Part shown: positions 1-6,357 of the stretch, one piece after another
Numbering within the stretch: position 1 is the first letter of the stretch
How the letters are laid out: each line of letters begins with the position of its first letter
Origin: Pseudomonadota bacterium
GTDB taxonomy: Bacteria > Pseudomonadota > Alphaproteobacteria > Azospirillales > Azospirillaceae
Assembly (NCBI GenBank): GCA_023413605.1
Contig: JAEZPL010000638.1
Location: forward strand, 1 to 9,389
Reading direction: 5' to 3'
Length of the DNA stretch: 9,389 bases
The notes under the pieces: model-generated
Seen by the model: the letters and a program-made list of their open reading frames with translations, nothing else
Told to the model about the DNA's origin: nothing
Databases searched by the model: none
Program-made: the position numbers and the translations under genes

Positions 1-360
1 TCAAGCGACCCGCGATGCCGATCCCCCTTCCGAAGAACCGGTCCCGCGATCAACGGCAACAACACCGCCGCCTGCGCATCCCTTCTCACAACACGGTATC
101 CACTTTGTCAAAGAACCCGCGGCGCCCGAGAACCGGAACCGCAATGCCCCGCGCCCAGTCCTGCTTGAGGAGCGGGCCACCAGGGCGAGAATTTCGTCTT
201 TTTACCGCTGCGTCGGCGCCTCAAGGGCGGCCACCGCGTCGGTGGACCGGGTTATAGGCGCGCCCCCTTTCTCGACGCAAGCGCTTTTTTGACAGGGTTA
301 CGAAATTTTACGGATTGGCGCCGTTGCCGCGGGTCAGCCGCCTGCCGGAGTGGCTTGCCC
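1..360. other. Gene-free stretch, no feature firmly identified
   Basis: No reading frame here has a convincing start, ribosome binding site and coding-like composition together. The translations are Arg/Pro/Ser-rich low-complexity strings, as expected of random high-GC DNA. A short hairpin (CCACC, 5-nt loop, GGTGG) lies at 231-245. A locally AT-rich patch with a run of six T is at about 284-320, just past the 3' end of the leftward DUF1489 gene. A TTGACA hexamer occurs inside it on the + strand (290-295) but has no good -10 partner. The first three bases (tca) could be the stop codon of a leftward frame, but that frame has no ATG and is closed by another stop at 199-201. Confidence 0.5.
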
Positions 361-789
361 CTACAGCAAGCCGAGTGCCCGCAATTCGGCGGCGAGATGG
401 GCCGGCAGTTCGTCCCCCTGCCCCGCCGCGTCGGCCAAGTCCTTCGGAGCGACCTGCGGTTCGAGATAACGCCAGCCTTGGAAAGGGCGATGCGCGGTCG
501 GCACGGTCGGAACAAGTTCCGCGTCGATGCCGAGGGTGCAGTAGCTCTCCCCCTCCTCGTCGACGCCGGTGTTGATGGCAAGCACACGCTGGCGCGCAGC
601 GACGTTGCCGCGCACCACCCAGTAAATCGAACCGCCTTCCAGAATTTCCTCGCCACGCTTCGGAACACGGCGGGTGTAGACGGGAACGATCGACCGTCCG
701 TCTACCGTGTAAGCACGACGCCCCTGCACCTCGGCCATGTGGTCGAGGTCACGAATTCCAACGGCAAGCTTGATCAGGTGCAAAGGCAT
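361..789 (-). CDS. DUF1489 family protein
   Basis: This 142-residue protein matches the DUF1489 family, which is conserved in Alphaproteobacteria and has no established biochemical role. Family hallmarks visible are the start MPLHLIKLAVGI, a VYTRR stretch, GGSIYWVVRGNVAARQR in the middle, ELVPTVPTAHRPFQGWRYLE, and the closing LAAELRALGL. No signal peptide or membrane segment is seen, so it is probably cytoplasmic. I chose the ATG at 787-789 because family members begin with this MPLHLIKL block. A GTG at 858 would add 23 residues (MESVSVPPIWGNG...) that do not look like the family; neither start has a strong Shine-Dalgarno. It lies 98 bp downstream of the ACP-like gene on the same strand, so co-transcription is plausible. 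Family assignment is confident; function is unknown. Confidence 0.88.
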   Translation of the reverse strand: MPLHLIKLAVGIRDLDHMAEVQGRRAYTVDGRSIVPVYTRRVPKRGEEILEGGSIYWVVRGNVAARQRVLAINTGVDEEGESYCTLGIDAELVPTVPTAHRPFQGWRYLEPQVAPKDLADAAGQGDELPAHLAAELRALGLL

Positions 790-887
790 GGATGGCTCGG
801 GAACAATGGGGAAAATGGCTCCGTTGCCCCAGATGGGGGGCACCGACACCGATTCCACCTGGCACTATTCTCCGCATCACCTCTCCG

Positions 888-1226
888 TCAAGCCGGCACC
901 TTGTTGAGGGCCCGGCATCGTTCCTCAAAATCTGGCGTCACGAAGTCGGGCTTCTTGAACAGTCCCTTGAGCCAAGCGGTCAGGGTGCACAGGTCTTCCA
1001 ACCGGACGGTCTCGTGCAAGGTGTTTTCAGGAAAGGTCAGGTCGAACGTCTCCGCAATGTGGTCGAGCACCTGTTCCAATTGCTCCGTACCGAGACCAAT
1101 TCCGCCGTCCAGCAGGGCGTTGCGGGTGAGAATCGTCTCATCCACGCCGTATTCGTCGCGGATCAATTTCACGATCCAGCGGAAGAGATGCATCCAGTTG
1201 GTGATCCCAAGGATCGTGTCCGACAT
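888..1226 (-). CDS. Small acyl-carrier-protein-like protein, function unknown
   Basis: This 112-residue acidic, helical protein starts at an ATG (1224-1226) preceded by a good Shine-Dalgarno (AGAGGGA, about 7 nt away). Residues 40-90 have the rhythm of an acyl carrier protein: a loop (GGIGLGTEQ), then a helix resembling ACP helix II (LEQVLDHIAETF), then DLTFPENTL and a last helix (LEDLCTLTAWLKGL). In true ACPs the loop carries the D-S-L motif whose Ser holds 4'-phosphopantetheine. Here that position reads G-T-E-Q, so there is no obvious attachment Ser; Thr47 is the nearest hydroxyl. The N-terminal part (residues 8-32, WMHLFRWIVKLIRDEYGVDE) could be helix I. The fold assignment is by eye and tentative (compare DUF1493-type ACP-like proteins). 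It is first in a leftward pair with the DUF1489 gene and diverges from the exporter gene across a 116-bp gap. Confidence 0.75.
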   Translation of the reverse strand: MSDTILGITNWMHLFRWIVKLIRDEYGVDETILTRNALLDGGIGLGTEQLEQVLDHIAETFDLTFPENTLHETVRLEDLCTLTAWLKGLFKKPDFVTPDFEERCRALNKVPA

Positions 1227-1342
1227 ACCCCGGTCCCTCTTTGCGCGAAAAGCGGCAGCAGTCTGGCACGTATTCTTTGCAAATTCATTGCGTGAAAATG
1301 ACGCTTCCGGCCGGGTGGGGGTGCGCTGCTAGAGTGCGAGAC

Positions 1343-2254
1343 ATGCGCACGCCGTCCCTGAACCTCGCCCTGTCCATGATCCTGGTCGGCTTGTCCGTGC
1401 CGGCCTCCAAGGTGATCGTGGCGTATGTGCCTCCGCTGGTGACGGCCGAACTGCGCTTCGCCATGGTGGCCCTGTTGCTGGCCCCCTTTGCCCTGCGGGA
1501 AGGGCGCGGCGCACAGCCGGCGAGCGTTCGGGACTGGACGAGCCTGACCCTGCTGGCTCTGTTCGGGATGGTGCTGTTCAATCTGTTCCTGCTGTACGGC
1601 CTGCGCGAGACCAGCGCGGTTGCGGCCGGCATCATCACCAGCACCATCCCGGCAATGACCGCCTTGTGCGCGGCCCTGATCCTGCGCGAGCGGGTGTCGG
1701 CCGCAAGCATCGCAGCCATCGCGCTGGCTGTGCTGGGCATGACGGCGCTGAATCTGCGGCCGGGCGGCGGAGGCGGCCCGGACGACACGGCGATCGGCAA
1801 CGCACTGGTGATCGGAGCGGTGGTGTCGGGGGCGCTGTATGGTGTCTTTGCGCGGCGACTCGGCGGACGAGTGCCGCCGCTGACGCTTACCTTTCTTGCC
1901 AACGCCCTGTCGACCGTGATGATGGCTCCGGGTGCCATCATCACACTGGATGGATTCGAGCCGGGGCTGGTTCCCGCCTGGGTGTGGGTGCTGTTCGTGG
2001 TTTCGGGGTTGGCCAGCGGCCTGATCGCGGTGGTGCTGTGGATGCGCGGGATCGCGCACGTGCCCGCCAACCGCGCCGGCCTGTTCACCGGCCTGATCCC
2101 TGCGGCCGGCGTGCTGGCCGCCGTCCTTTTCCTTGGCGAGGCCTTCACCCTCGCTCACGCCGCCGGGCTGATGTGCGTCCTGCTCGGCATCGCGCTCGGC
2201 ACCGGGGCGCTGCGGCTGCCCCGCTCCGAGACCAACACCAAAGACGCCGACTGA
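1343..2254 (+). CDS. EamA/DMT-superfamily transporter (probable metabolite exporter)
   Basis: This 303-residue integral inner-membrane protein has about ten hydrophobic segments in two EamA repeats, roughly residues 8-138 and 152-290. Typical family stretches are LRETSAVAAGIITSTIPAMT followed by LILRERVS in repeat 1, and VPANRAGLFTGLIPAAGVLA followed by LFLGEAFTLAHAAG in repeat 2. A Gly-rich linker (GGGGGPDD, about 141-148) separates them. EamA proteins of the drug/metabolite transporter superfamily mostly export amino acids and other small metabolites; the substrate cannot be read from sequence. The ATG at 1343 was chosen because it opens directly into the first membrane segment; an upstream in-frame ATG at 1241 would add a polar, unlikely leader. 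The ribosome site is weak. The DapB-like gene starts 16 bp downstream, so the two almost certainly share a transcript. Confidence 0.92.
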   Translation: MRTPSLNLALSMILVGLSVPASKVIVAYVPPLVTAELRFAMVALLLAPFALREGRGAQPASVRDWTSLTLLALFGMVLFNLFLLYGLRETSAVAAGIITSTIPAMTALCAALILRERVSAASIAAIALAVLGMTALNLRPGGGGGPDDTAIGNALVIGAVVSGALYGVFARRLGGRVPPLTLTFLANALSTVMMAPGAIITLDGFEPGLVPAWVWVLFVVSGLASGLIAVVLWMRGIAHVPANRAGLFTGLIPAAGVLAAVLFLGEAFTLAHAAGLMCVLLGIALGTGALRLPRSETNTKDAD

Positions 2255-2270
2255 CGGGAGACACGAGACC

Positions 2271-3068
2271 ATGACGCTTTCCGTGACGCTGCTGGGTGCC
2301 ACCGGATGGGTCGGCAAGGAACTGGTGAAGGCCATCGCGGAGGCGCCGGACCTCCGCCTTGCCGCCGCCATGGCGCGGCAGGCCGCCGGCAGGGATGCGG
2401 GCGAGGCCGCCGGCATCGGGGTGCAGGGGGTGACCATCGTCGCGACTCTGGAGGAGGCCCTGGCCATTCCGAGCGACGTGGTCATCGACTACACCGCGCC
2501 GACGGCGGTGAAGGGGCACACGCTGGACGCGGTCGCGGCCGGGCGTGCGGTCGTCGTCGGCACCTCCGGCATGACCGGTGAGGATTATGCCGAGATCGAC
2601 CGCGCCGCGCGGGCGAAGGGCGTCGGAGTGATCGCCGCCGGCAACTATTCCATCACCGCCGCGCTGATGCAGCGCTTCGCCCTGATGGCGGCGCGCCATG
2701 TGCCGGACGTCGAGGTGATCGACTACGCCTCCGCCAAGAAGCCGGACGTGCCGAGCGGCACGGCGCGGGAACTGGCCGAGCGGCTGTCGGCCGTGCGCCA
2801 GGAGGCGACCAGCCGCCCCATCGACACGCTGATCGGCCCGCGCGAGGCGCGGGGCGCCACGGTGGGAAGCACCCAGGTGCACGCCCTGCGCCTGCCGGGA
2901 TTCATCCTGTCCTGCGAGGTGCTGTTCGGCGCGCCGGATGAACGGCTGTCGATTCGCCACGACGCCGGATCGAGCGCCGCGCCCTATGTGGCCGGGACCT
3001 TGCTGGCCGTGCGGCGCGTGCGGGAGCAGCCGGGGCTGCGCCGCGGGCTGGATACGCTGCTGGACTGA
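2271..3068 (+). CDS. DapB-like (dihydrodipicolinate reductase family) oxidoreductase with altered active site
   Basis: This 265-residue protein has DapB architecture. The N-terminal nucleotide-binding fold begins VTLLGATGWVGKELVKAI (5-22), followed by VVIDYTAPTAV (70-80), GTSGM (97-101) and GNYSI (124-128). The C-terminal part has the substrate-loop motif PSGTA (161-165) and a late IRHDAGSSAAPYVAGTLLAVR. Canonical DapB reduces hydroxy-tetrahydrodipicolinate with NAD(P)H in lysine/diaminopimelate synthesis and carries E-A-H-H-x-x-K before PSGTA. Here the aligned residues are D-Y-A-S-A-K-K: the Lys (157) is kept but the catalytic His pair is Ala153-Ser154. It may therefore be a paralogue with another substrate rather than the lysine-pathway enzyme. 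The ATG has a good GGGAGA ribosome site about 9 nt upstream. The exporter immediately upstream suggests a linked role. Family is confident; the reaction is open. Confidence 0.88.
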   Translation: MTLSVTLLGATGWVGKELVKAIAEAPDLRLAAAMARQAAGRDAGEAAGIGVQGVTIVATLEEALAIPSDVVIDYTAPTAVKGHTLDAVAAGRAVVVGTSGMTGEDYAEIDRAARAKGVGVIAAGNYSITAALMQRFALMAARHVPDVEVIDYASAKKPDVPSGTARELAERLSAVRQEATSRPIDTLIGPREARGATVGSTQVHALRLPGFILSCEVLFGAPDERLSIRHDAGSSAAPYVAGTLLAVRRVREQPGLRRGLDTLLD

Positions 3069-3107
3069 TCGATTCGACCTGTGCGCTGTATCCGGACGAC
3101 CTGCCCT

Positions 3108-4091
3108 CTATAGGGGGTCGTTCCGGTCGCGGCGGTCGCGCGGGTTGGCGTGGCCGATGATGGCGCTGAAGCCGAACAGCAGCAGAAGCACCCCCATCAC
3201 GATCTCGATGCCGCACACCAGGCGCGCGGTGCCGGTCACCGGGTGGATGTCGCCGTAGCCGACCGTGGCGAAGGTGACCAGCGAGAAGTACAGCCCCTCC
3301 GGAAAGGACAGGTCGCGGCGCAGGCCTTCCACGATGAAGTTCGGCTCGACCATGAAGCGGTCCATGATCGTGTAGAGCGCGCCGAACATGATGATGCAGA
3401 GCGAATAGAAGGTCAGGAAGGCGAAGGCCGGCAGCACGAGACGGGACGCCTGCTGGAAGAAGCCTTCGAACAGGAGTCCGGCGTCGAGCAGGAAAATGGC
3501 GATGTCGCGGGCGACGAGCGCGACGATGCCGCCGATGGCCGTCATCGACAGGATGAAGATGACGGCCAGGATCCCCGGCGGGATGTCGCGGCCTGGAAGC
3601 AGGAAGGTCAGCGCGCCGATGCCCCAGACCGGAGCCATCCACAGGAAGATGCGGTCGAAATGGGCGCCTTCGCGCAGGCGGCGCGACATGACGATGCTGC
3701 GGATGTCCCTGGCCCGCCACCACGCCCCGCCCAGGAAGGCAGCCAGCGGAATCACGAAGGCCACGGCCTGGGTCAAGGGCGCGATGTCGTGGAAGTTGCT
3801 TTCCAGAAAGAAGACGAACACGCAGGCGTAGACGCCGATGAAGTTCGCCAGCGCAAGGCTGAAGAACTGGCTGCCCGGGAACAGGTAGTGGAAAGCGCCG
3901 ACCACCAGGCCGACCGACCCCAGCAGCACGAAGGCCAGATCGCCCGACACGGAGCGGATCGACAGGGCGATCATGCCCTGCAGCAATGCCGTGAGCACCG
4001 CGCCGCTGACCCAGGAGCGGTGCGAGATGGCGCGCTGCGCGTGCGCCGGTCCGGCGGCTCTTGGGCGGCGGTCGGGTACGATCTGATCCAT
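3108..4091 (-). CDS. Potassium-channel-like membrane protein (C-terminal ion channel domain)
   Basis: This 327-residue polytopic inner-membrane protein has a C-terminal two-helix pore module. One helix lies at about 220-243, a pore loop contains the K+ selectivity filter TVGYGD (276-281), and a last helix spans about 289-313. The tail is short, polar and Arg/Asp-rich. No RCK/TrkA-N or cyclic-nucleotide domain follows. Upstream, hydrophobic stretches at about 29-46, 52-72, 77-96, 107-124, 147-166 and 172-200 form an extra membrane region that I do not recognise as a classic S1-S4 voltage sensor. The filter supports K+ conductance; the gating stimulus is unknown. The ATG at 4089-4091 lies in an otherwise start-free frame; its ribosome site is poor. 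The gene converges on the DapB-like gene (39-bp gap) and lies 110 bp downstream of the CHAD gene on the same strand. Confidence 0.87.
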   Translation of the reverse strand: MDQIVPDRRPRAAGPAHAQRAISHRSWVSGAVLTALLQGMIALSIRSVSGDLAFVLLGSVGLVVGAFHYLFPGSQFFSLALANFIGVYACVFVFFLESNFHDIAPLTQAVAFVIPLAAFLGGAWWRARDIRSIVMSRRLREGAHFDRIFLWMAPVWGIGALTFLLPGRDIPPGILAVIFILSMTAIGGIVALVARDIAIFLLDAGLLFEGFFQQASRLVLPAFAFLTFYSLCIIMFGALYTIMDRFMVEPNFIVEGLRRDLSFPEGLYFSLVTFATVGYGDIHPVTGTARLVCGIEIVMGVLLLLFGFSAIIGHANPRDRRDRNDPL

Positions 4092-4201
4092 GCGACGATG
4101 CGGTCGAAGGTGGTCCTTTCCTTATACCGCCACAAAGCTTCGATTTGGCAGGATTTTCGCGGAATGAGGGCAGGCTGCGACGAAGTTCATGGGCAGCCCC
4201 G

Positions 4202-5155
4202 TCACGCCGCCGGTCGATGGGCGGCGGCTTTCCTGATCCGGCTGTCCTCCACCGCCGCGCTCTCCTCGTCCCAAAGGTCCCAATAGGTTTGGACGCGGCG
4301 AAGGAAGAGTTTGGGCCGTTCCGCGTAGAGGCGGGCGCCGAGGGGCGCGGCCTCGCGACGAAGCTCCTGGCAGCGGCGGTCCACCAGGGCTGACAAAGCC
4401 CCCGATGCCGTCTCATCCAGATCGGCGGACGCCGCCATGTCGCAGAGCACCACGAGGTCGTGATCGTGGCCCAGCAGGTCGCTCAGCCGTTCCAGCTCGT
4501 CCGACAGGGCGTCCAGCGGACCCGGCCACAGGGGGCACAGGATGCGCGTGTGGTACCAGAGGTATTTCACCTGCTTGCGCCATTCGTGCCAGGCATGGGC
4601 GTCGGAACCCGCGTCCAGGCCGGCGTACAACCGGCACCCGTCGCTGTAGACACGCAGCAGGCCGGGACGCAGGGCGTCCAGCCCCTTGCCCGCCACCCGC
4701 CAGCCGGCGAAGCGCCCGCGCGCTTCCTCCAGGCGACGGGCGACCTGGAGCGGCATGTCGGCCTTGTCCATCTGCGCGGCCTCGATGGCGCGGCAGCGTT
4801 CGACGAGGATCGCGCGCAGGCGGGCGAAAGCCTTCTCGTCCAGTTGGCCCGCAAAATGGCCGGTCAGTTTGTCGAGCGCTTCGATGATCGCCGCGGTGTC
4901 GCGCACCGCCGACAGCTCCCGCTGCGCGTCGCGGATGAAAAGATTTTCCCGCCGGAAGGTGCCGTTGCCCAGCGCACCGCGCGCCAGCCGCAGCACGGCG
5001 CGCAGCTTCTTGCAGGCCTTGCGCGCCTCGTGCACGCCCTTGTGGCGGCCCTTATCGGGTTCGGCCAGCGAGCGGACGGCCTTGTCGAGCTGTTCCAGCG
5101 CAATGCGCCGGATGCTCTCGGCGACCGGTTCGCCCCGGTTGACGCAATAGCCCAT
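4202..5155 (-). CDS. CHAD domain-containing protein (probable polyphosphate-binding)
   Basis: This 317-residue, mostly helical protein is built from two CHAD half-repeats. The hallmark basic histidine helices are HEARKACKKLRAVLRL (from His42) and HEWRKQVKYLWYHTRIL (from His190), followed by LGHDHDL (228-234), another family signature. CHAD domains bind inorganic polyphosphate through these conserved His/Lys/Arg surfaces and often accompany CYTH/triphosphate tunnel enzymes. No CYTH domain is fused here. It has no signal peptide or membrane segment, so it is probably cytoplasmic or granule-associated. The ATG at 5153-5155 has an excellent GGGAGGA site about 7 nt away. Extending the frame to 5329 would add 58 residues without family resemblance that run into the preceding gene, so I rejected that. 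It is the middle of three leftward genes, with 103 bp upstream to the isomerase-like gene and 110 bp downstream to the channel gene. Confidence 0.92.
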   Translation of the reverse strand: MGYCVNRGEPVAESIRRIALEQLDKAVRSLAEPDKGRHKGVHEARKACKKLRAVLRLARGALGNGTFRRENLFIRDAQRELSAVRDTAAIIEALDKLTGHFAGQLDEKAFARLRAILVERCRAIEAAQMDKADMPLQVARRLEEARGRFAGWRVAGKGLDALRPGLLRVYSDGCRLYAGLDAGSDAHAWHEWRKQVKYLWYHTRILCPLWPGPLDALSDELERLSDLLGHDHDLVVLCDMAASADLDETASGALSALVDRRCQELRREAAPLGARLYAERPKLFLRRVQTYWDLWDEESAAVEDSRIRKAAAHRPAA

Positions 5156-5258
5156 GGCGGCTTCCTCCCGAATGGTTGCCGCCATTACGACAGGCCCCGC
5201 CACGCGGAGGTTCCGCCACGCCAAGGTTCCCGACAGGCGCCTGGCAGGCTCTGCGCGG

Positions 5259-5861
5259 TTACCAGCCGCCGGTCGCCAGCCAGCGGTCCAGCATGTCCAT
5301 CCGGTCCCACCCCCAGAAGGGCTCGTCATCCACGATGAAGAAGGGGGAGCCGAAGACGCCGCGGTCGACGGCCGCCTCGTTCTCGGCGCGCAGACGGTCC
5401 TTGACGTCCTGGTCCTGCAAGGCGGCGGCCACCGCCGCGCGGTCCAGGCCGAGGCCGCCGGCGATCTCCACCACCGTGTCGGCGGAACCGATGTCCCGGC
5501 CTTCGCCCCAGTGGGCGTGGTAGATCGTGCGGGCCAGCAGCTTCGCCTGTTCCGGATGCTCGTCGGTCAGCCAATAGAAGGCGCGCGCCGCCGCGACGCT
5601 GTTGGCGGGCGCCGAGTCGGGATAGGTGAAGGGCGCCTTGGTCAGCCGGGCGATCCGGCCCACGTCGTGGACCAGATATTCGCCGCGCAACGGCTGCTCC
5701 AGGTTCGGTTTCATTCCCGTCACTTTGAAGATCGCGCCGAGCAGAACCGGGCGCCAGATGACCGTGCGACCGTGCGTCGCAGCCAACTCATCGATGCGGC
5801 GGCTCGCGAAATAGCCGTAGGGAGACGCGAAATCGAAATAGAAATCGATGGGCTCGGGCAT
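5259..5861 (-). CDS. 2-hydroxychromene-2-carboxylate isomerase family protein (DsbA/GST-kappa fold)
   Basis: This 200-residue protein opens with IDFYFDFASPYGYFASRRID, the thioredoxin-fold start of the HCCA isomerase/GST-kappa family. Ser13, in place of the DsbA Cys, is the expected glutathione-activating residue. The C-terminal GVFGSPFFIVDDEPFWGWDR contains the cis-Pro loop and the family-typical ending, so the protein looks intact and of normal length. Relatives use glutathione to isomerise 2-hydroxychromene-2-carboxylate in naphthalene degradation (NahD) or act as general GSH-dependent enzymes. No aromatic-degradation genes are nearby, so the true substrate is unknown. The ATG at 5859-5861 has a strong GGGAGGA site about 6 nt upstream; longer versions run into the repeat region and are unlikely. 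It is the first gene of a probable leftward run with the CHAD and channel genes, and its upstream region carries the unusual TTGTGC array. Confidence 0.92.
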   Translation of the reverse strand: MPEPIDFYFDFASPYGYFASRRIDELAATHGRTVIWRPVLLGAIFKVTGMKPNLEQPLRGEYLVHDVGRIARLTKAPFTYPDSAPANSVAAARAFYWLTDEHPEQAKLLARTIYHAHWGEGRDIGSADTVVEIAGGLGLDRAAVAAALQDQDVKDRLRAENEAAVDRGVFGSPFFIVDDEPFWGWDRMDMLDRWLATGGW

Positions 5862-5921
5862 CCGTCGTTCCTCCCGGATTTGGTTTTCCGGAAAGCGTAA
5901 CGCGCGGCGGCGCCCCTCGTC

Positions 5922-5949
5922 CACCCAGCCACCGGTCAGAGGCTGGGTG
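5922..5949. promoter_or_regulatory. Perfect 9-bp inverted repeat in the leader of the isomerase-like gene
   Basis: CACCCAGCC at 5922-5930 is followed by a 10-nt spacer and GGCTGGGTG at 5941-5949, a perfect dyad. It sits 61-88 nt upstream of the ATG at 5861, so it is either an operator or a hairpin in the 5' leader of the leftward transcript. No run of U follows it on the leftward strand, so a simple intrinsic terminator is unlikely. Confidence 0.5.
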
Positions 5950-5970
5950 ATCGCGTTTGGAGACAACCTC

Positions 5971-6020
5971 CGTTGTGCACCATTGTGCTCCGTTGTGCAC
6001 CATTGTGCGGATTGTGCGGC
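5971..6020. repeat. Helically phased tandem TTGTGC array
   Basis: TTGTGC occurs at 5973, 5983, 5993, 6003 and 6012, a spacing of 10, 10, 10 and 9 bp. The first four units share the form C(G/A)TTGTGC, and a 17-bp block (GTTGTGCACCATTGTGC) is repeated exactly at 5972-5988 and 5992-6008. An inverted copy (GCACAA) follows at 6032-6037. One-turn spacing puts every copy on the same face of the helix, as in cooperative operator arrays or iteron-like sites. It lies 112-160 bp upstream of the isomerase-like gene start. The binding protein is unknown. Confidence 0.7.
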
Positions 6021-6165
6021 GAACCCACTCTGCACAATGCATCCGAAGGGCCGGATTGCCGTTCTGGAACAATGCATTGCCGCTCTTTGTGCGTGTACGT
6101 TCGTTATGCACCCGCTGCACAGTCCCCGCTGTTAACCTCCCACGCCGTCAGCCAATGCAACATCG

Positions 6166-6192
6166 TGCAACGCACGACGGGGATGCGTTGCA
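6166..6192. promoter_or_regulatory. Perfect 9-bp inverted repeat TGCAACGCA-N9-TGCGTTGCA
   Basis: The left arm is at 6166-6174 and the right arm at 6184-6192, with a 9-nt spacer. A third TGCAAC half-site lies exactly 10 bp to the left (6156-6161), in phase with the left arm. The geometry fits a dimeric DNA-binding protein with an extra flanking half-site. It lies about 300 bp upstream of the isomerase-like start and about 170 bp past the response-regulator stop. No regulator can be assigned from the sequence. Confidence 0.5.
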
Positions 6193-6293
6193 TGGGACAT
6201 GGCACGGGAGAAGGACGGAAGTGGAAACAGGCGCACTGCGGGCGTCGGCGGAGACGATGGTATTTCAACGCCAGGAACAAAACAAGATCGACG

Positions 6294-6357
6294 CCAGCCG
6301 GTCAGGGCCAGCCGGTCGGGGACGGAGAATGTCAGCCGGTTGGCTCTCCGACCGGCT
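6294..6357 (-). terminator. Nested AGCCGGTC hairpins, possible terminator of the response-regulator gene
   Basis: CCAGCCGGTC is present twice as a direct repeat (6294-6303, 6308-6317), and CAGCCGGTT forms a third copy (6333-6341). The inverted partner CCGACCGGCT lies at 6348-6357. It can pair with the second copy (6310-6319, 10 perfect bp, extendable to 13 with one mismatch) or with the third copy (7-bp stem, 10-nt loop). On the leftward transcript this begins 5 nt after the response-regulator stop. A U-rich stretch (CTTGTTTTGTTCC, read leftward from about 6285) follows, but not directly against a stem, so intrinsic termination is plausible rather than shown. Confidence 0.4.

Noticed and set aside
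1..201. C-terminal end of a leftward gene ending at position 1
   Set aside because: The frame has a stop at each end and no ATG, and its translation is low-complexity; nothing supports a gene.
790..858. Upstream GTG start for the DUF1489 protein
   Set aside because: It would add 23 residues unlike the family N-terminus; members begin with the MPLHLIKL block at 789.
1264..1281. Sigma-54-like promoter TGGCACG...TTTGCA before the exporter gene
   Set aside because: The distance between the GG and GC elements is 12 nt instead of the required 10, and sigma-54 tolerates little change in spacing.
289..1332. 347-codon rightward open frame antisense to the DUF1489 and ACP-like genes
   Set aside because: No recognisable family and a poor start context; the antisense frames match a known family and have better ribosome sites.
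1169..2485. 438-codon leftward open frame antisense to the exporter
   Set aside because: Composition is Gln/His/Arg/Gly-rich with no domain, and it covers two well-supported genes on the opposite strand.
2902..4416. 504-codon leftward open frame overlapping the channel gene
   Set aside because: Its translation is Arg/Pro/His-rich low-complexity sequence, a shadow of the channel and CHAD genes, which have clear family motifs in another frame.
5210..5240. Terminator between the isomerase-like and CHAD genes
   Set aside because: There is only a 5-bp stem (GCGGA/TCCGC) and repeated CCGCCACGC, with no following U run on the leftward strand.
5971..6020. CRISPR-like array
   Set aside because: Units are about 10 bp with no unique spacers, and there are no cas genes nearby; this is a tandem motif array.
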